Below are positions 31,106 through 39,644 of a DNA stretch of 64,000 bases, piece by piece. The stretch is taken from the NCBI RefSeq assembly GCF_900115675.1, contig NZ_FOXI01000003.1:290422-354421 (forward strand), written 5' to 3'. Positions within the stretch are counted from its first letter, which is position 1. Every line of letters starts with the position of its first letter. Below the pieces are notes generated by a model that was not told where the DNA came from, ran no database searches, and saw nothing but the letters and a program-made list of their open reading frames with translations. Source of the DNA: Halolamina pelagica. Its GTDB lineage: Archaea; Halobacteriota; Halobacteria; Halobacteriales; Haloferacaceae. The translations under genes were made by a program, and so were the position numbers.

Positions 31106-32954
31106 CGGCGCGCTCGTGCCGATGCAGGGCACCGGCGGCATCGCGGGCGCCGCGGGGATCTGGGTCCTCGCCACCTTCGCGCTCTACCTCGTCGTCCTCG
31201 TCGGGATCGGCCTGTGGGCCTCCCGGTTCATGGACTCCGTCGGCGACTACGTCATCGGCGGCCGCGAGATCGGGCCGGTGGTGACGGGGTTCTCCGAGCG
31301 CGCCTCCGAGATGAGCGGCTGGCTCACGCTGGGGGTCCCCGCCGACGCCTACGGGACGGGGATCATGGCGTTCCTCAACGGGCTGGGGATGATCCCGGCC
31401 GACCTGTTCGCGTGGGCCGGGATCGCCAAGCGCCTCCGCAAGTACACCGAGATCGTCCGCTCGGTGACGCTGCCGACGTTCTTCGAGACGCGACTGGGTG
31501 ACGACACCGGGCGGGTGAAGGCCGTCTCGGCGCTCGTGCTCATGCTGTTCGAGGGCGGCTACGTCGGCGCCCAGATCGTCGCCGCCGGGACGCTGCTGCA
31601 GGTGCTGACCGGGATCGAGCCCTGGATCGGCATCATCGCCGGCGGGGTCATCGTCATCGGCTACACGTTCCTCGGCGGCTACTTCGCCGTCGCGTGGTCG
31701 GACTACTTCCAGGGCGCGATCATCCTGATCGCGTTCATCATCCTCCCGGTGCTCGCGTTCACGGAGATGGGGCTGCCGTTCGAGGCGGTGGCGGCCGCGG
31801 CGGGCGACTCCGCGACCAGCATCACCGCCGGGATGGCCGGCTGGGCCGCCGTCTTCGGCGTCATCAGCTACGCCGCGATCGGGCTGGGCGTCCCCGGGAA
31901 CCCCCACATCATGGTGCGGTTCATGGGGATCGACAAGGTGCGGAACGTCCGCCTCGCGGCGATGGTCGCACAGCTGTTCATGTTCGTCGCGTACGTCGGC
32001 GCCGCGCTCGTCGGGCTGTACGCCATCGCGATGTTCGGCGACGGCGCGCTCGCGGACCCCGACAACGCGATGCCCCGGCTCACGCTCGACCTGCTGCCGA
32101 GCGTCGTCGCCGGCATCGTGCTCGCGGCCGCGCTGGCGGCGATGATGTCCAGCGCCGACTCCCAGCTGCTCGTGGCGACGAGCGCGGTCGTCGAGGACGT
32201 CTACCACGGCTTCCTCGACCGCGACGCGACCCAGGAGGAGCTGGTTCGCTACTCCCGCTACGTCACCTTCGGGCTCGGCGCCGCGAGCGTCGCGTTCGCC
32301 TTCATCGCCCAGGACACGCCGATCTACACGCTCGTCCTCGACTACGCGTGGGGCGGGCTCGGCGCCGCCATCGGCCCGACCGTGATCGCGACGCTCTGGT
32401 GGAAGCGCGTCACGGCGGCGGGCTCGCTCGCCAGTATGATCGTCGGCACGGCGACGATGGTGCTGTGGACCCAGCTCTCGACGGTGCTGGGCTGGCTCGG
32501 CGCGATGCCGCCCGAGTCCGCCGCGTTCTGGTACGGGCTCGTGACGGTGTACGGCCTGTTCCCGGCGTTCATCCTCTCGGTGATCACGCTCGTCACGGTG
32601 TCGCTGCTGACCGAGCCGCCGGAGAACGTCGACGAGCACTTCGACATCTTCGACAAGCCGCTCTCGGCCATCGTCGACTCGGAGGGCTCGGCGGGGACGC
32701 CCGACTACGTCGCCGACGGCGGCGTCGACGAGACGCGGAGCGTCTCGTCTGCCAGTCAGACGCAGTCTGACGACGTCGACGAGAGCCGAAGGCTCTCGTC
32801 TGCCAACCAGAACGCTTCGCGTTCTGGTGACGTCGACACGGGGACCCGCGCCGACGGCGGCGAGGCGACGGACACCTCGCCGAAGGTGCTCACCGAGACC
32901 GACAACATCCGCGCCCACGTCGCCGCCTCGGGGTACTGGGCGGACGATGACTGA
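31098..32954 (+). CDS. Sodium:solute symporter (SSS / PutP family)
   Basis: 618-aa transporter with ~13 predicted TM helices. SSS hallmarks include VGDYVIGGREIGPVVTGFSE at the second helix and GYTFLGGYFAVAWSDYFQG, where the sodium-coupled core lies. The ~120-residue hydrophilic C-terminal tail is unusual: it carries four in-frame palindromes at the DNA level encoding Ser/Asp/Arg-rich sequence (listed separately). The solute, perhaps proline or another organic compatible molecule, is not determined. Its last 8 nt overlap the next gene. Confidence 0.92.
   Translation: MHSGALVPMQGTGGIAGAAGIWVLATFALYLVVLVGIGLWASRFMDSVGDYVIGGREIGPVVTGFSERASEMSGWLTLGVPADAYGTGIMAFLNGLGMIPADLFAWAGIAKRLRKYTEIVRSVTLPTFFETRLGDDTGRVKAVSALVLMLFEGGYVGAQIVAAGTLLQVLTGIEPWIGIIAGGVIVIGYTFLGGYFAVAWSDYFQGAIILIAFIILPVLAFTEMGLPFEAVAAAAGDSATSITAGMAGWAAVFGVISYAAIGLGVPGNPHIMVRFMGIDKVRNVRLAAMVAQLFMFVAYVGAALVGLYAIAMFGDGALADPDNAMPRLTLDLLPSVVAGIVLAAALAAMMSSADSQLLVATSAVVEDVYHGFLDRDATQEELVRYSRYVTFGLGAASVAFAFIAQDTPIYTLVLDYAWGGLGAAIGPTVIATLWWKRVTAAGSLASMIVGTATMVLWTQLSTVLGWLGAMPPESAAFWYGLVTVYGLFPAFILSVITLVTVSLLTEPPENVDEHFDIFDKPLSAIVDSEGSAGTPDYVADGGVDETRSVSSASQTQSDDVDESRRLSSANQNASRSGDVDTGTRADGGEATDTSPKVLTETDNIRAHVAASGYWADDD
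32727..32828 (+). repeat. Four in-frame palindromes in two composite units
   Basis: Hairpins with triloops: 32727-32749 (10-bp stem, GGA), 32755-32771 (7 bp, GCA), 32778-32800 (10 bp, GAA) and 32806-32828 (10 bp, TTC). They form two composite units separated by CTGCCA- and GACGTCGAC-like spacers. The units encode DETRSVSSASQTQSDDVD and ESRRLSSANQNASRSGDVD. No such block is expected in a transporter tail, so it looks like an inserted palindromic element. Confidence 0.88.
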
Positions 32955-33480
32955 GCCGGAGCCGGGGGAACTGGGTGCCGACCCGCTCCCGCCCGCCGAC
33001 CACCCGCTCGTCGGCGACCGCCACGAGGCGGTCGACCTCCCGGTCATCGAACCGGGGATCTCGCGGGATTCGGTCGAGTCGGACGGCCGCGTCGGTGCCG
33101 TGGCGTACCCGTTCCGGGTGTACGAGGCCGAGATCGAGGTGGATCGGCCGCTGCTCGCGCCGCGCACCGACCGCCGGGTGATCAGCGTCGACCGCTCGCG
33201 GCGGCTCGCGGTCCGGGCCGACACGCTCCCCGAGGTCGAGGAGCGACACGTCAAGGACGTGCTGGTACTGCCCGGCGAGCTCTCGCCGGATCAGGCGGAC
33301 GAAAAAGCGCGAGAGGCGGCGTTCCAGTGGACGCTTCGGGGGTCGATCCTCGCCGACGCGCCCGAGATCGAGTTCGCGAACGTCGTCGAGGCCTACAAGC
33401 TGTTCTGGCTGGCCGACCGTCCCGGCGGGGACGTGATCGTCGACAGCGTGCGCGGCGAGGAGCGACCCTTCGAGGGGTAG
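32947..33480 (+). CDS. Haloarchaeal conserved hypothetical protein
   Basis: 177-aa acidic soluble protein read from the ATG at 32947, which overlaps the symporter stop by 8 nt. The C-terminal half includes VLPGELSPDQADEKAREAAF and EFANVVEAYKLFWLADRP. No motif is recognised. Coupling to the symporter suggests a related role, but no function can be given. Confidence 0.78.
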   Translation: MTEPEPGELGADPLPPADHPLVGDRHEAVDLPVIEPGISRDSVESDGRVGAVAYPFRVYEAEIEVDRPLLAPRTDRRVISVDRSRRLAVRADTLPEVEERHVKDVLVLPGELSPDQADEKAREAAFQWTLRGSILADAPEIEFANVVEAYKLFWLADRPGGDVIVDSVRGEERPFEG

Positions 33481-33481
33481 C

Positions 33482-33757
33482 TCAGTCGTCGCTCGACTCG
33501 ATCACGTCGACGACCGGGCCGTCTTCGACCTCTTCGTCGTCGCCCTCGCTGGGCGTCGGGAGGAACGGCGCGATCAGGGCGGCGACGGCGAGCAGCAGGC
33601 CCGCGTAGCGCGTGGCGTCGACGTACCACTCGCTCGGTTCGAGGTCCTCGGGGTTCTCGTAGCCCGCGAGCATCGAGCGGGCGCAGACGTCGAGCAGTTT
33701 CTCGGGGCCGGCGGCGCCGGCGATTCCGGTGACGAACGTGAGGGCTCTCAGGAGCAT
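33482..33757 (-). CDS. Small haloarchaeal membrane protein
   Basis: 91-aa protein. An N-terminal helix (ALTFVTGIAGAAGPEKLL) and one clear TM helix (ATRYAGLLLAVAALIAPFL) precede an acidic C-terminal tail. It is convergent with the previous gene, 1 nt apart. Function unknown. Confidence 0.75.
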   Translation of the reverse strand: MLLRALTFVTGIAGAAGPEKLLDVCARSMLAGYENPEDLEPSEWYVDATRYAGLLLAVAALIAPFLPTPSEGDDEEVEDGPVVDVIESSDD

Positions 33758-33846
33758 ACGGGTGGAGCGACGGGCCGCGAACGGGAGGCGTTTGCGGTTG
33801 CGGCGCGGCGGCTCGCCGTTCGGCGAAACGTGGAGAAGACGGAGCG

Positions 33847-34311
33847 CTACTCGTAGAGCCAGCCTTCGTCGACGCGATCGTAGTCGATCAGTTCCTCGTC
33901 GTCGAAGAACAGGTCGATCTCGCGCTCGTTCGAGCCCGGATCCTCGTGATCCGAGGCGTGGATGACGTTGCGACCGAGGTCCAGGCCGAGGTCACCGCGG
34001 ATCGTGCCCGCGGGGGACTCGGCGGGGTCGGTCTCGCCGACCATGCTCCGGACCTGTCGGGTGGCGTCGGCGCCCTCCCAGACCATCGCGAAGACGGGGC
34101 CGGACGTGATGAACTCCACGAGGCCCTCGAAGAACGGCTTGTCGGCGTGCTCGCCGTAGTGCTCCTCGGCGAGGTCCCGGTCGATCCGCATGAACTTGCC
34201 GCCGACCAGCTTCAGGCCGCGGTCCTCGAAGCGCGAGACGATCTCGCCGATCAGGCCGCGCTGGACGCCGTCGGGCTTGACCATGACGAAGGTTCGCTCG
34301 CGCTCGCTCAT
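33847..34311 (-). CDS. ndk: Nucleoside diphosphate kinase
   Basis: 154-aa enzyme that balances nucleotide triphosphate pools. The phospho-accepting His lies in [12 protein letters not shown]. The start [20 protein letters not shown] is the family entry motif. It is the last gene of the archaeal L7Ae-S28e-L24e-Ndk operon, overlapping L24e by 4 nt (ATGA). Confidence 0.97.
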   Translation of the reverse strand: MSERERTFVMVKPDGVQRGLIGEIVSRFEDRGLKLVGGKFMRIDRDLAEEHYGEHADKPFFEGLVEFITSGPVFAMVWEGADATRQVRSMVGETDPAESPAGTIRGDLGLDLGRNVIHASDHEDPGSNEREIDLFFDDEELIDYDRVDEGWLYE

Positions 34312-34691
34312 TCCTCGTCCTCCTCGTCGTCGGCCGCCGCTTCCTCGTCCGTGGATTCGGACTCCTCGGCGTCTTCCTCGGACGCCTCGACGTCCTCAGC
34401 CTCGGCTTCCTCGGACGCCTCGACGTCCTCAGCCTCGGCCTCCTCGGATTCCGCTTCCTCGTCGGCGTCCTCGGTCGCCTCCTCCTCGGGTTCGGTCTCC
34501 TCGGGCTCGACGCCGTGGTCGCCGCCCTCTTCGGTCCACTCCAGGTCCCGGGGCTCGCGCCCGAGGTCGGCGTTCTTCTCGCACTTCGCCGAGCAGTAGT
34601 GGATCACGCTACCGTTCGTGCGGACGAACATCGTGCCCGTGCCGGGCTCGACGTCGTCGCCGCAGTAGTCACAGGTTCGGTTCTGGGGCAT
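34308..34691 (-). CDS. rpl24e: 50S ribosomal protein L24e with long acidic C-terminal tail
   Basis: 127-aa protein. Residues 1-~60 are the L24e zinc domain with Cys7, Cys10, Cys33 and Cys37 (CDYCGDD, HYCSAKC). Usual archaeal L24e is about 60 residues. Here ~65 more residues of Glu/Asp/Ala/Ser follow, including near-identical 11-residue units ([11 protein letters not shown]), encoded by a 33-bp repeat around 34375-34445. The tail may bind cations or a partner, or be a drift product. Overlaps S28e by 1 nt. Confidence 0.93.
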   Translation of the reverse strand: MPQNRTCDYCGDDVEPGTGTMFVRTNGSVIHYCSAKCEKNADLGREPRDLEWTEEGGDHGVEPEETEPEEEATEDADEEAESEEAEAEDVEASEEAEAEDVEASEEDAEESESTDEEAAADDEEDEE

Positions 34692-34918
34692 CAGGCACCT
34701 CCGATGGAGTCGGCGTCACGCTGGGTCTCCCGCAGCTGGAGGATGTCGCCCTCGCGGACGGGACCCAGCACGTTCCGCGTGATGATTCGACCCTGGTTCG
34801 AGCCGTCCTGAATGCGGCACTTGACCTGCATGGCTTCGCCGTGCATGCCGGTCTTGCCGACGATCTCGATCACCTCGGCCGGCGTCGATTCCGTGCCGCT
34901 CTCCTCTTCTGCGCTCAT
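34691..34918 (-). CDS. rps28e: 30S ribosomal protein S28e
   Basis: 75-aa OB-fold protein of the small subunit. The conserved [20 protein letters not shown] start and [20 protein letters not shown] segment are the S28e signature. The gene lies 3 nt after rpl7ae in the classical operon order. Confidence 0.96.
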   Translation of the reverse strand: MSAEEESGTESTPAEVIEIVGKTGMHGEAMQVKCRIQDGSNQGRIITRNVLGPVREGDILQLRETQRDADSIGGA

Positions 34919-34921
34919 AGG

Positions 34922-35284
34922 TTATCGGAGTTCCTCGACCTTCTCGGAGATGTCCTCCACGTCGTCCTCGGCGTCGCCGGCGTCCACGATGGCGGCGGCG
35001 GCGCTGCCGACCTCGAGGCCGGCAGCGTGACCCAGGTCGTCCTGAGTCTCGACGAAGACGACCGCGATGCCCTTCTCCTCGGCGAGTTCGGGCAGGTGCA
35101 TGACGATCTCCTCGGGCTGGACGTCCTCGGCGACGAACACGAGCTCCGCGTTCCCGCGCTCGACGGCCTTGGTCGTCTCGTTGGTTCCTTTCTTCACGGT
35201 GCCGGTGTCCCGGGCGACCTCGAGCGCGTCGAGCGCGCGGTCGGCGAGGTCGGCGGGGGTCTCGTAGTCGACGTAAACTGGCAT
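34922..35284 (-). CDS. rpl7ae: 50S ribosomal protein L7Ae
   Basis: 120-aa K-turn RNA-binding protein, part of the ribosome and of C/D and H/ACA guide RNPs and RNase P. The motif [20 protein letters not shown] and [20 protein letters not shown] are diagnostic. First gene of the operon. A possible hairpin lies ~40-70 nt upstream in its leader or promoter region (35322-35352). Confidence 0.97.
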   Translation of the reverse strand: MPVYVDYETPADLADRALDALEVARDTGTVKKGTNETTKAVERGNAELVFVAEDVQPEEIVMHLPELAEEKGIAVVFVETQDDLGHAAGLEVGSAAAAIVDAGDAEDDVEDISEKVEELR

Positions 35285-35489
35285 TGTTGTAGTACCTCGG
35301 TCCTGCCTGCGGGCTCGACTGCCCCACCGGAACTGCGTCCCTGACGGTGGGGAGTATCATCAACCCCGGACAGGCTTCGATCCTCGATTCGCCAGCCCCA
35401 CGTAAAAGCGTGTTCAAACTGCCGGGACCGTGTCAGCGCCCGACAGGGGAGCCGAAACGGGCAAACCGCCGGCGGGCGAATCGCGCCCC

Positions 35490-37802
35490 ATGACCCTCTC
35501 CTCGCTCGCGGCCGACCTCCGGACGGAGGCCGAGCGGGCGAACGAGCGCCGCGCGCTCGTGCTCTCGGGCCCGCCCGACGCGACCCGCCGAGCCGCCGTC
35601 GACGCCATCGAGGCCGCGGACCTCCCGATCCGCGACTGTACCGCGGTCTCCGCCGCCGAGGACTGGCCGTTCGAACACGTCGGTCCGCGCCAGTCCCGCG
35701 AACTCCTCGGCCGAACGCAGCGGGCGATCGTCGTCGACGGCCACGACGAGTGCTCGCCCAACGCCGTCGGCCGCACCGTCGGCGCCGTCGACGGCGGCGG
35801 CCTCTACGTCCTGCTCGCGCCCGACCTCGACACTTGGGGCCAGCGCCGCGACGCGTTCGACGAGAGTCTCGCCGTCCCCCCCTTCGGCGTCGACGACGTG
35901 ACCGGGAACTTCCGGGATCGACTCGTGGAGACGCTCCGAACGCATCCGGGAATCGCGATCTGTGAAGTGGACAACGGCTACGACGACCCGGAGGGCGACG
36001 CGGTCGAGGTCCGCGACGACGGGTTGACCGACCCGTGGCCCGCCCGGCCGCGGGAGACGCCGGAACCGCCGGCGGACGCACGGTTCAGGGACGATACCTA
36101 TCGTGCCTGCAGAACCGTCGACCAGGCCGAGGCGGTGCACGAACTGGAGGCACTCCGGCACGACACCGCGGAAGGTCCTCCCGGAGTCGTCGTCGAGGCC
36201 GACCGCGGCCGCGGGAAGTCGAGCGCCGCCGGCCTCGCGGCGGGCGCGCTCGCCCGCGAGGGGCGGGACGTGCTCGTGACCGCGCCGGACCGCCGCGGCG
36301 CCGACGAGGTCTTCGCTCGCGCTCGGGAGCGACTCGAGGACGCCGAGGAACTCGCTGCCGGTTCGGACGACCGCATCGACGCCGACTCGGGTGGCTGCGT
36401 CAGGTTCGCTCGCCCCCCAGAAGCCGCCGACCTCCCGGAGGACCCGGACGCGGTGGTCGTCGACGAGGCCGCGGCGCTCCCGGTCTCGCTGCTCGAACGG
36501 TTCCTCGACGGTCCGCCGGTCGCGTTCTGCACCACGGTTCACGGCTACGAGGGCGCCGGCCGGAGCTTCGACGTGCGGTTCCGCAGGAGCCTCGTCGACT
36601 CGGAGCGCGAGGTGATCGACGTCCGCCTCGACGAGCCGATCCGCTACGCGGCCGGCGATCCCGTGGAGTCCTGGGCGTTCCGCGCGCTGCTGCTCGACGC
36701 CCGCCCGCCCGTCGATCAGTTGGTCGCCGACGCCATCCCCGAGACGGTCACCTACGAGAAACTCACGCGCGAGCGACTGCTCGCCGACGAACACCTGCTC
36801 CGTGAGGCGTTCGGACTGCTCGTCCTCGCGCATTATCGAACCGAACCCGACGACCTCGCACGACTGCTCGACGCGCCGAACCTCACCTGTCGCGCGCTGT
36901 TGCACGAGGGGCGAGTCGTCAGCGTCGCCCTCCTGGCTCGCGAGGGCGGGCTGAGCGAGGAAACTCGGGAGCGCGTCTACCGCGGCGAGCGCGTTCGCGG
37001 GAACATGCTCCCGGACGTGTTCACCAGCCAACTCCGCGATCGCGGCGGTGGCGAGCCGGTCGGCTACCGCGTGATGCGCATCGCGACCCACCACGCGGTC
37101 CGCTCCGACGGACTCGGCTCCCTGCTCCTCTCCGAGGTCGAAGACGAGTTCCGGAGCAACGACGGCCGCGACGCCGACCTGCGGGGCGAGCAGGTCGACT
37201 ACTTCGGCGTCGGCTACGGCGCCACTCCGGAACTGCTCGACTTCTGGCGCGGGAACGGCTACCGGACCGTCCACCTCTCCACGACGAAGAACGACGCCAG
37301 CGGCGAGCACTCCGCGCTGATGGTGCGCCCGCTCACCGACGACGGCGCCGAACTCGCCGCCCGGCACGCTCGCTGGTTCCGGGAGCGCGCGCCGGGCGTG
37401 CTGGCGGGCCCGCTCTCGGGCGTCGATCCGGACGTGATCCGGCGGGCGCTCCGGGCGGTCGACGACGGCGCGGTGCCGGCGGAGCCGAGCCTCTCGGAGC
37501 GCGACTGGCGGGTCGTCGTCGACGCCGCCAACGGGATGGGGAGCTACCACGCCGCGCCGGCGGCCTTCACCGAACTCGCGCTGCGGGAGCTAATCGTGGG
37601 CGACGCCGGGTTGGACCCGAGTCAGGAACGGCTGCTCGTCGAGAAAGTGCTCCAGAACCGCGAGTGGGACGCCGTCGCCGAGGATCTCGACAGGGTATCG
37701 ACCCGGATGACGATGCGCGCCTTCGGCGACGCCTGTGAGCCGCTCGTCGAGGTCTACGGCACCGAGGCGGCGAAGGCACACCGCGAGTACTGGCCGAACT
37801 GA
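35490..37802 (+). CDS. tmcA: tRNA(Met) cytidine acetyltransferase TmcA
   Basis: 770-aa RNA acetyltransferase read from the ATG at 35490. It has a helicase-like ATPase module with Walker A (DRGRGKSSAAG) and Walker B (VVVDEAAALPVS), then a GNAT module (EPVGYRVMRIATHHAVRSDG, LGSLLLSEVED) and a C-terminal tRNA-binding region. It makes ac4C in tRNA, and in some archaea rRNA, using acetyl-CoA and ATP. It is divergent from the ribosomal operon. Confidence 0.95.
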   Translation: MTLSSLAADLRTEAERANERRALVLSGPPDATRRAAVDAIEAADLPIRDCTAVSAAEDWPFEHVGPRQSRELLGRTQRAIVVDGHDECSPNAVGRTVGAVDGGGLYVLLAPDLDTWGQRRDAFDESLAVPPFGVDDVTGNFRDRLVETLRTHPGIAICEVDNGYDDPEGDAVEVRDDGLTDPWPARPRETPEPPADARFRDDTYRACRTVDQAEAVHELEALRHDTAEGPPGVVVEADRGRGKSSAAGLAAGALAREGRDVLVTAPDRRGADEVFARARERLEDAEELAAGSDDRIDADSGGCVRFARPPEAADLPEDPDAVVVDEAAALPVSLLERFLDGPPVAFCTTVHGYEGAGRSFDVRFRRSLVDSEREVIDVRLDEPIRYAAGDPVESWAFRALLLDARPPVDQLVADAIPETVTYEKLTRERLLADEHLLREAFGLLVLAHYRTEPDDLARLLDAPNLTCRALLHEGRVVSVALLAREGGLSEETRERVYRGERVRGNMLPDVFTSQLRDRGGGEPVGYRVMRIATHHAVRSDGLGSLLLSEVEDEFRSNDGRDADLRGEQVDYFGVGYGATPELLDFWRGNGYRTVHLSTTKNDASGEHSALMVRPLTDDGAELAARHARWFRERAPGVLAGPLSGVDPDVIRRALRAVDDGAVPAEPSLSERDWRVVVDAANGMGSYHAAPAAFTELALRELIVGDAGLDPSQERLLVEKVLQNREWDAVAEDLDRVSTRMTMRAFGDACEPLVEVYGTEAAKAHREYWPN

Positions 37803-37824
37803 GCGGTGCCGTAGATTCATCGTG

Positions 37825-38227
37825 ATGGCTGCCCAACCTGTACGCATGCTCCGCAAACTGTACAGCGCGATCTGTGCGGCCGAACTGGTCGCGCCACGGC
37901 GGCTGATCGCCGCCGCCGAGCAGGTGGCGCTCGAGGATTCTGGGGCGAGCGAACTGCGCTCGTGGGTGGTTCCGGGCGCGCGCCTCGAAGGCCTGCTCTT
38001 CCTCGTCATGCTGGCGCAGCGACCGCTCGTACTCGCGGTTCAGGAAGCTCCTCGGCGCCGTCGGCCTCCTCGCCTTCCTCCGGCCGCGTGCCTACGTGGA
38101 CTACGGCACGAAAGCGGCCTACCGTGACGCGTCGACGATCGAGTGGCGGCCGTGGGTGTACACGGGGACGCGGCTGATCGGCTTGCTCTACGTGGTGGTC
38201 GCGCTCGCGGAACGCCGTCGGTCCTGA
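37825..38227 (+). pseudogene. Frameshifted small membrane protein with internal duplication
   Basis: Two frames read into one another. Frame 1 from the ATG at 37825 (or 37846, MLRKLYSAICAAELVAPRRL) runs to about LLFLVMLA. One extra base near 38017 shifts to the frame SDRSYSRFRKLLGAVGLLAF, which reaches TGA at 38227. The two halves resemble one another, each with a RxLxxAxGxxxxxxPR start and a W-x-V/x-x-G-x-RLxGLL end, so the intact protein would be an internally duplicated ~130-aa membrane protein. It could be a real frameshift, a decay product or a sequencing error. Confidence 0.6.
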
Positions 38228-38272
38228 CCCATCTCCGGTAGACAGAAGACCGGACGAGCCCACGGATCGACT

Positions 38273-38434
38273 GTGCCGACCTGTACCGAGGACGACTGCG
38301 ACCGCGAGGCGGCCGTCGTCGTCTACGTTCCCTGGGCGGCGGACCGACCGGTCTGTGCCGCCCACGGGCGCGTGCTGGTCCAGCAGGACGGCGTCGTGGC
38401 GGAACCGCTCACCGACGCCGACGAGTGGGGGTAG
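38273..38434 (+). CDS. Small Cys/His protein (53 aa), GTG start
   Basis: Short protein read from GTG at 38273: CTEDDCDREAAVVVYVPW followed by VCAAHGRVLVQQDG. The Cys-x4-Cys and later Cys-x2-His pattern suggests a small zinc-binding knuckle as in several conserved haloarchaeal micro-proteins. It ends at 38434, directly against the convergent GNAT gene. No function known. Confidence 0.6.
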   Translation: MPTCTEDDCDREAAVVVYVPWAADRPVCAAHGRVLVQQDGVVAEPLTDADEWG

Positions 38435-39181
38435 TCAGTCGCCGACCGCCCGCGGATCGACGGCCATCATCACCTCGTCGACGTACTCGTCCTCGATGCG
38501 GTAGTGGTCCTTCCGGACCGCCTCGATCTCCCAGCCGTGGTCCTCGAGGAAGCTGATGGCGCGCTCGTTGCTCGACGGCACGGAGTTGTAGAGCTTCTCG
38601 TAGCCGTGTTCGCGCGCCCAGCGCACCCCCCGGTCAAGCAGCAGTTGACCGAGCCCACGCCCCCGATAGTCGGGGCGGAGCCCGACCGTGAGCTGGGCGG
38701 TGTGGGCCAGCTTCTCCGCCTCGGGGAGGTCGAGGTGGACCCAACCGACGACGTCGTCGCCGACCTCCGCGACGAAGAACAGCCGGGACATCACGTCGTT
38801 GTGCCGGATGACCGCCTCGTCGTAGTCCAGCGCGGCGGCGACGGTCTCGGCCTCGATGTAGCTCCCCTCGCTGGCGACGGAGTCGACGACCGCCACGAGC
38901 GCCTCGCGGTCGTCCTCCTCGGCCGTGCGGACGGTCACGGCGTCGCCGTCGACCGCGTGCTCCTCCTGCTCGTCGACGGTGTGGGCGATCTGGAGCTCGT
39001 CGCCCACCTTACGGACGTACCCCTGGCGCCTGAGGACGGTCAGGTGGTGACCGAACGCGCTCGGGTCGAGGTTGAGCCCGCGCCGGACCTCCGCCTCGGT
39101 CACCCGGCCGTGGCGCTCCACGTAGTTGTACAGGTCCTCCCGGTCGGGGTCGTCGAAGGTGAGCTGTTCGGTGAGTTCCAT
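38435..39181 (-). CDS. GNAT acetyltransferase with N-terminal winged helix
   Basis: 248-aa protein. Residues ~1-65 form a winged-helix domain (EDLYNYVERHGRVTEAEVRR, LTVLRRQGYVRKVGD). Residues ~80-245 form a GNAT N-acetyltransferase with the acetyl-CoA loop LRPDYRGRGLGQLLLDRGVR and C-terminal NERAISFLEDHGWEIE. This HTH-GNAT pairing is found in haloarchaea and may be a regulated acetyltransferase. The substrate is unknown. Confidence 0.88.
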   Translation of the reverse strand: MELTEQLTFDDPDREDLYNYVERHGRVTEAEVRRGLNLDPSAFGHHLTVLRRQGYVRKVGDELQIAHTVDEQEEHAVDGDAVTVRTAEEDDREALVAVVDSVASEGSYIEAETVAAALDYDEAVIRHNDVMSRLFFVAEVGDDVVGWVHLDLPEAEKLAHTAQLTVGLRPDYRGRGLGQLLLDRGVRWAREHGYEKLYNSVPSSNERAISFLEDHGWEIEAVRKDHYRIEDEYVDEVMMAVDPRAVGD

Positions 39182-39203
39182 GGCTTTTGCTAACGCGTGA
39201 CAC

Positions 39204-39212
39204 TACATAAGC
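39204..39212 (-). promoter_or_regulatory. TATA box for the HTH-GNAT gene
   Basis: Reads gcttatgta on the minus strand, 23-31 nt before the ATG at 39181, typical of a leaderless transcript. Confidence 0.5.
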
Positions 39213-39224
39213 GTTGTTCGGCCG

Positions 39225-39641
39225 CTACTCCCCCGAAACCCCCGTCAACAGCTCCGCGACGGCGACGACGTCGTGGGTCTCGAGCAGCACCTCGGCGGCG
39301 CTCCGGACCGTCGCGTCGGAGTCGTGATCCACGCCGTGGCACCGGGCGAAACACTCCAGCCAGTCCCGGGTCGCCCGCCGGAGCAGCCGGTGCTCGCGCG
39401 CCGAGAACCGCGGCGGGTCGTCGCCAGTCCGCGCCTCGACGTAGCAGGCGACGACGGGGCCGAGTCCGTCGCGGGCGGCTTCGAGCGCGCGCTGTTCGTT
39501 GGGGTCGTCGACGACCTCGCCGTCGCCCCACGCCGCCCGGGCCGTGCGCGCCTCCCGCGCCAGCCGCTCGATGCGCTCGGCGTATCGCGACGGCGGGGGG
39601 CCGTCGGCGTCGGCGGCATCACACCCCTCGAAGCCCGCCAC
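39225..39641 (-). CDS. Haloarchaeal hypothetical protein downstream of fixC
   Basis: 138-aa helical acidic protein (AERIERLAREARTARAAWGD, LRRATRDWLECFARCHGVDH). The start lies 3 nt after the fixC stop, so it is probably the terminal gene of the ETF operon. No motif is recognised. Confidence 0.72.
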   Translation of the reverse strand: MAGFEGCDAADADGPPPSRYAERIERLAREARTARAAWGDGEVVDDPNEQRALEAARDGLGPVVACYVEARTGDDPPRFSAREHRLLRRATRDWLECFARCHGVDHDSDATVRSAAEVLLETHDVVAVAELLTGVSGE

Positions 39642-39644
39642 TGC

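Noticed and set aside
35322..35352. Hairpin upstream of rpl7ae as a kink-turn autoregulatory site for L7Ae
   Set aside because: An 8-bp stem exists, but I cannot show the GA/AG tandem and 3-nt bulge of a kink-turn, and the likely transcription start may lie inside the stem.
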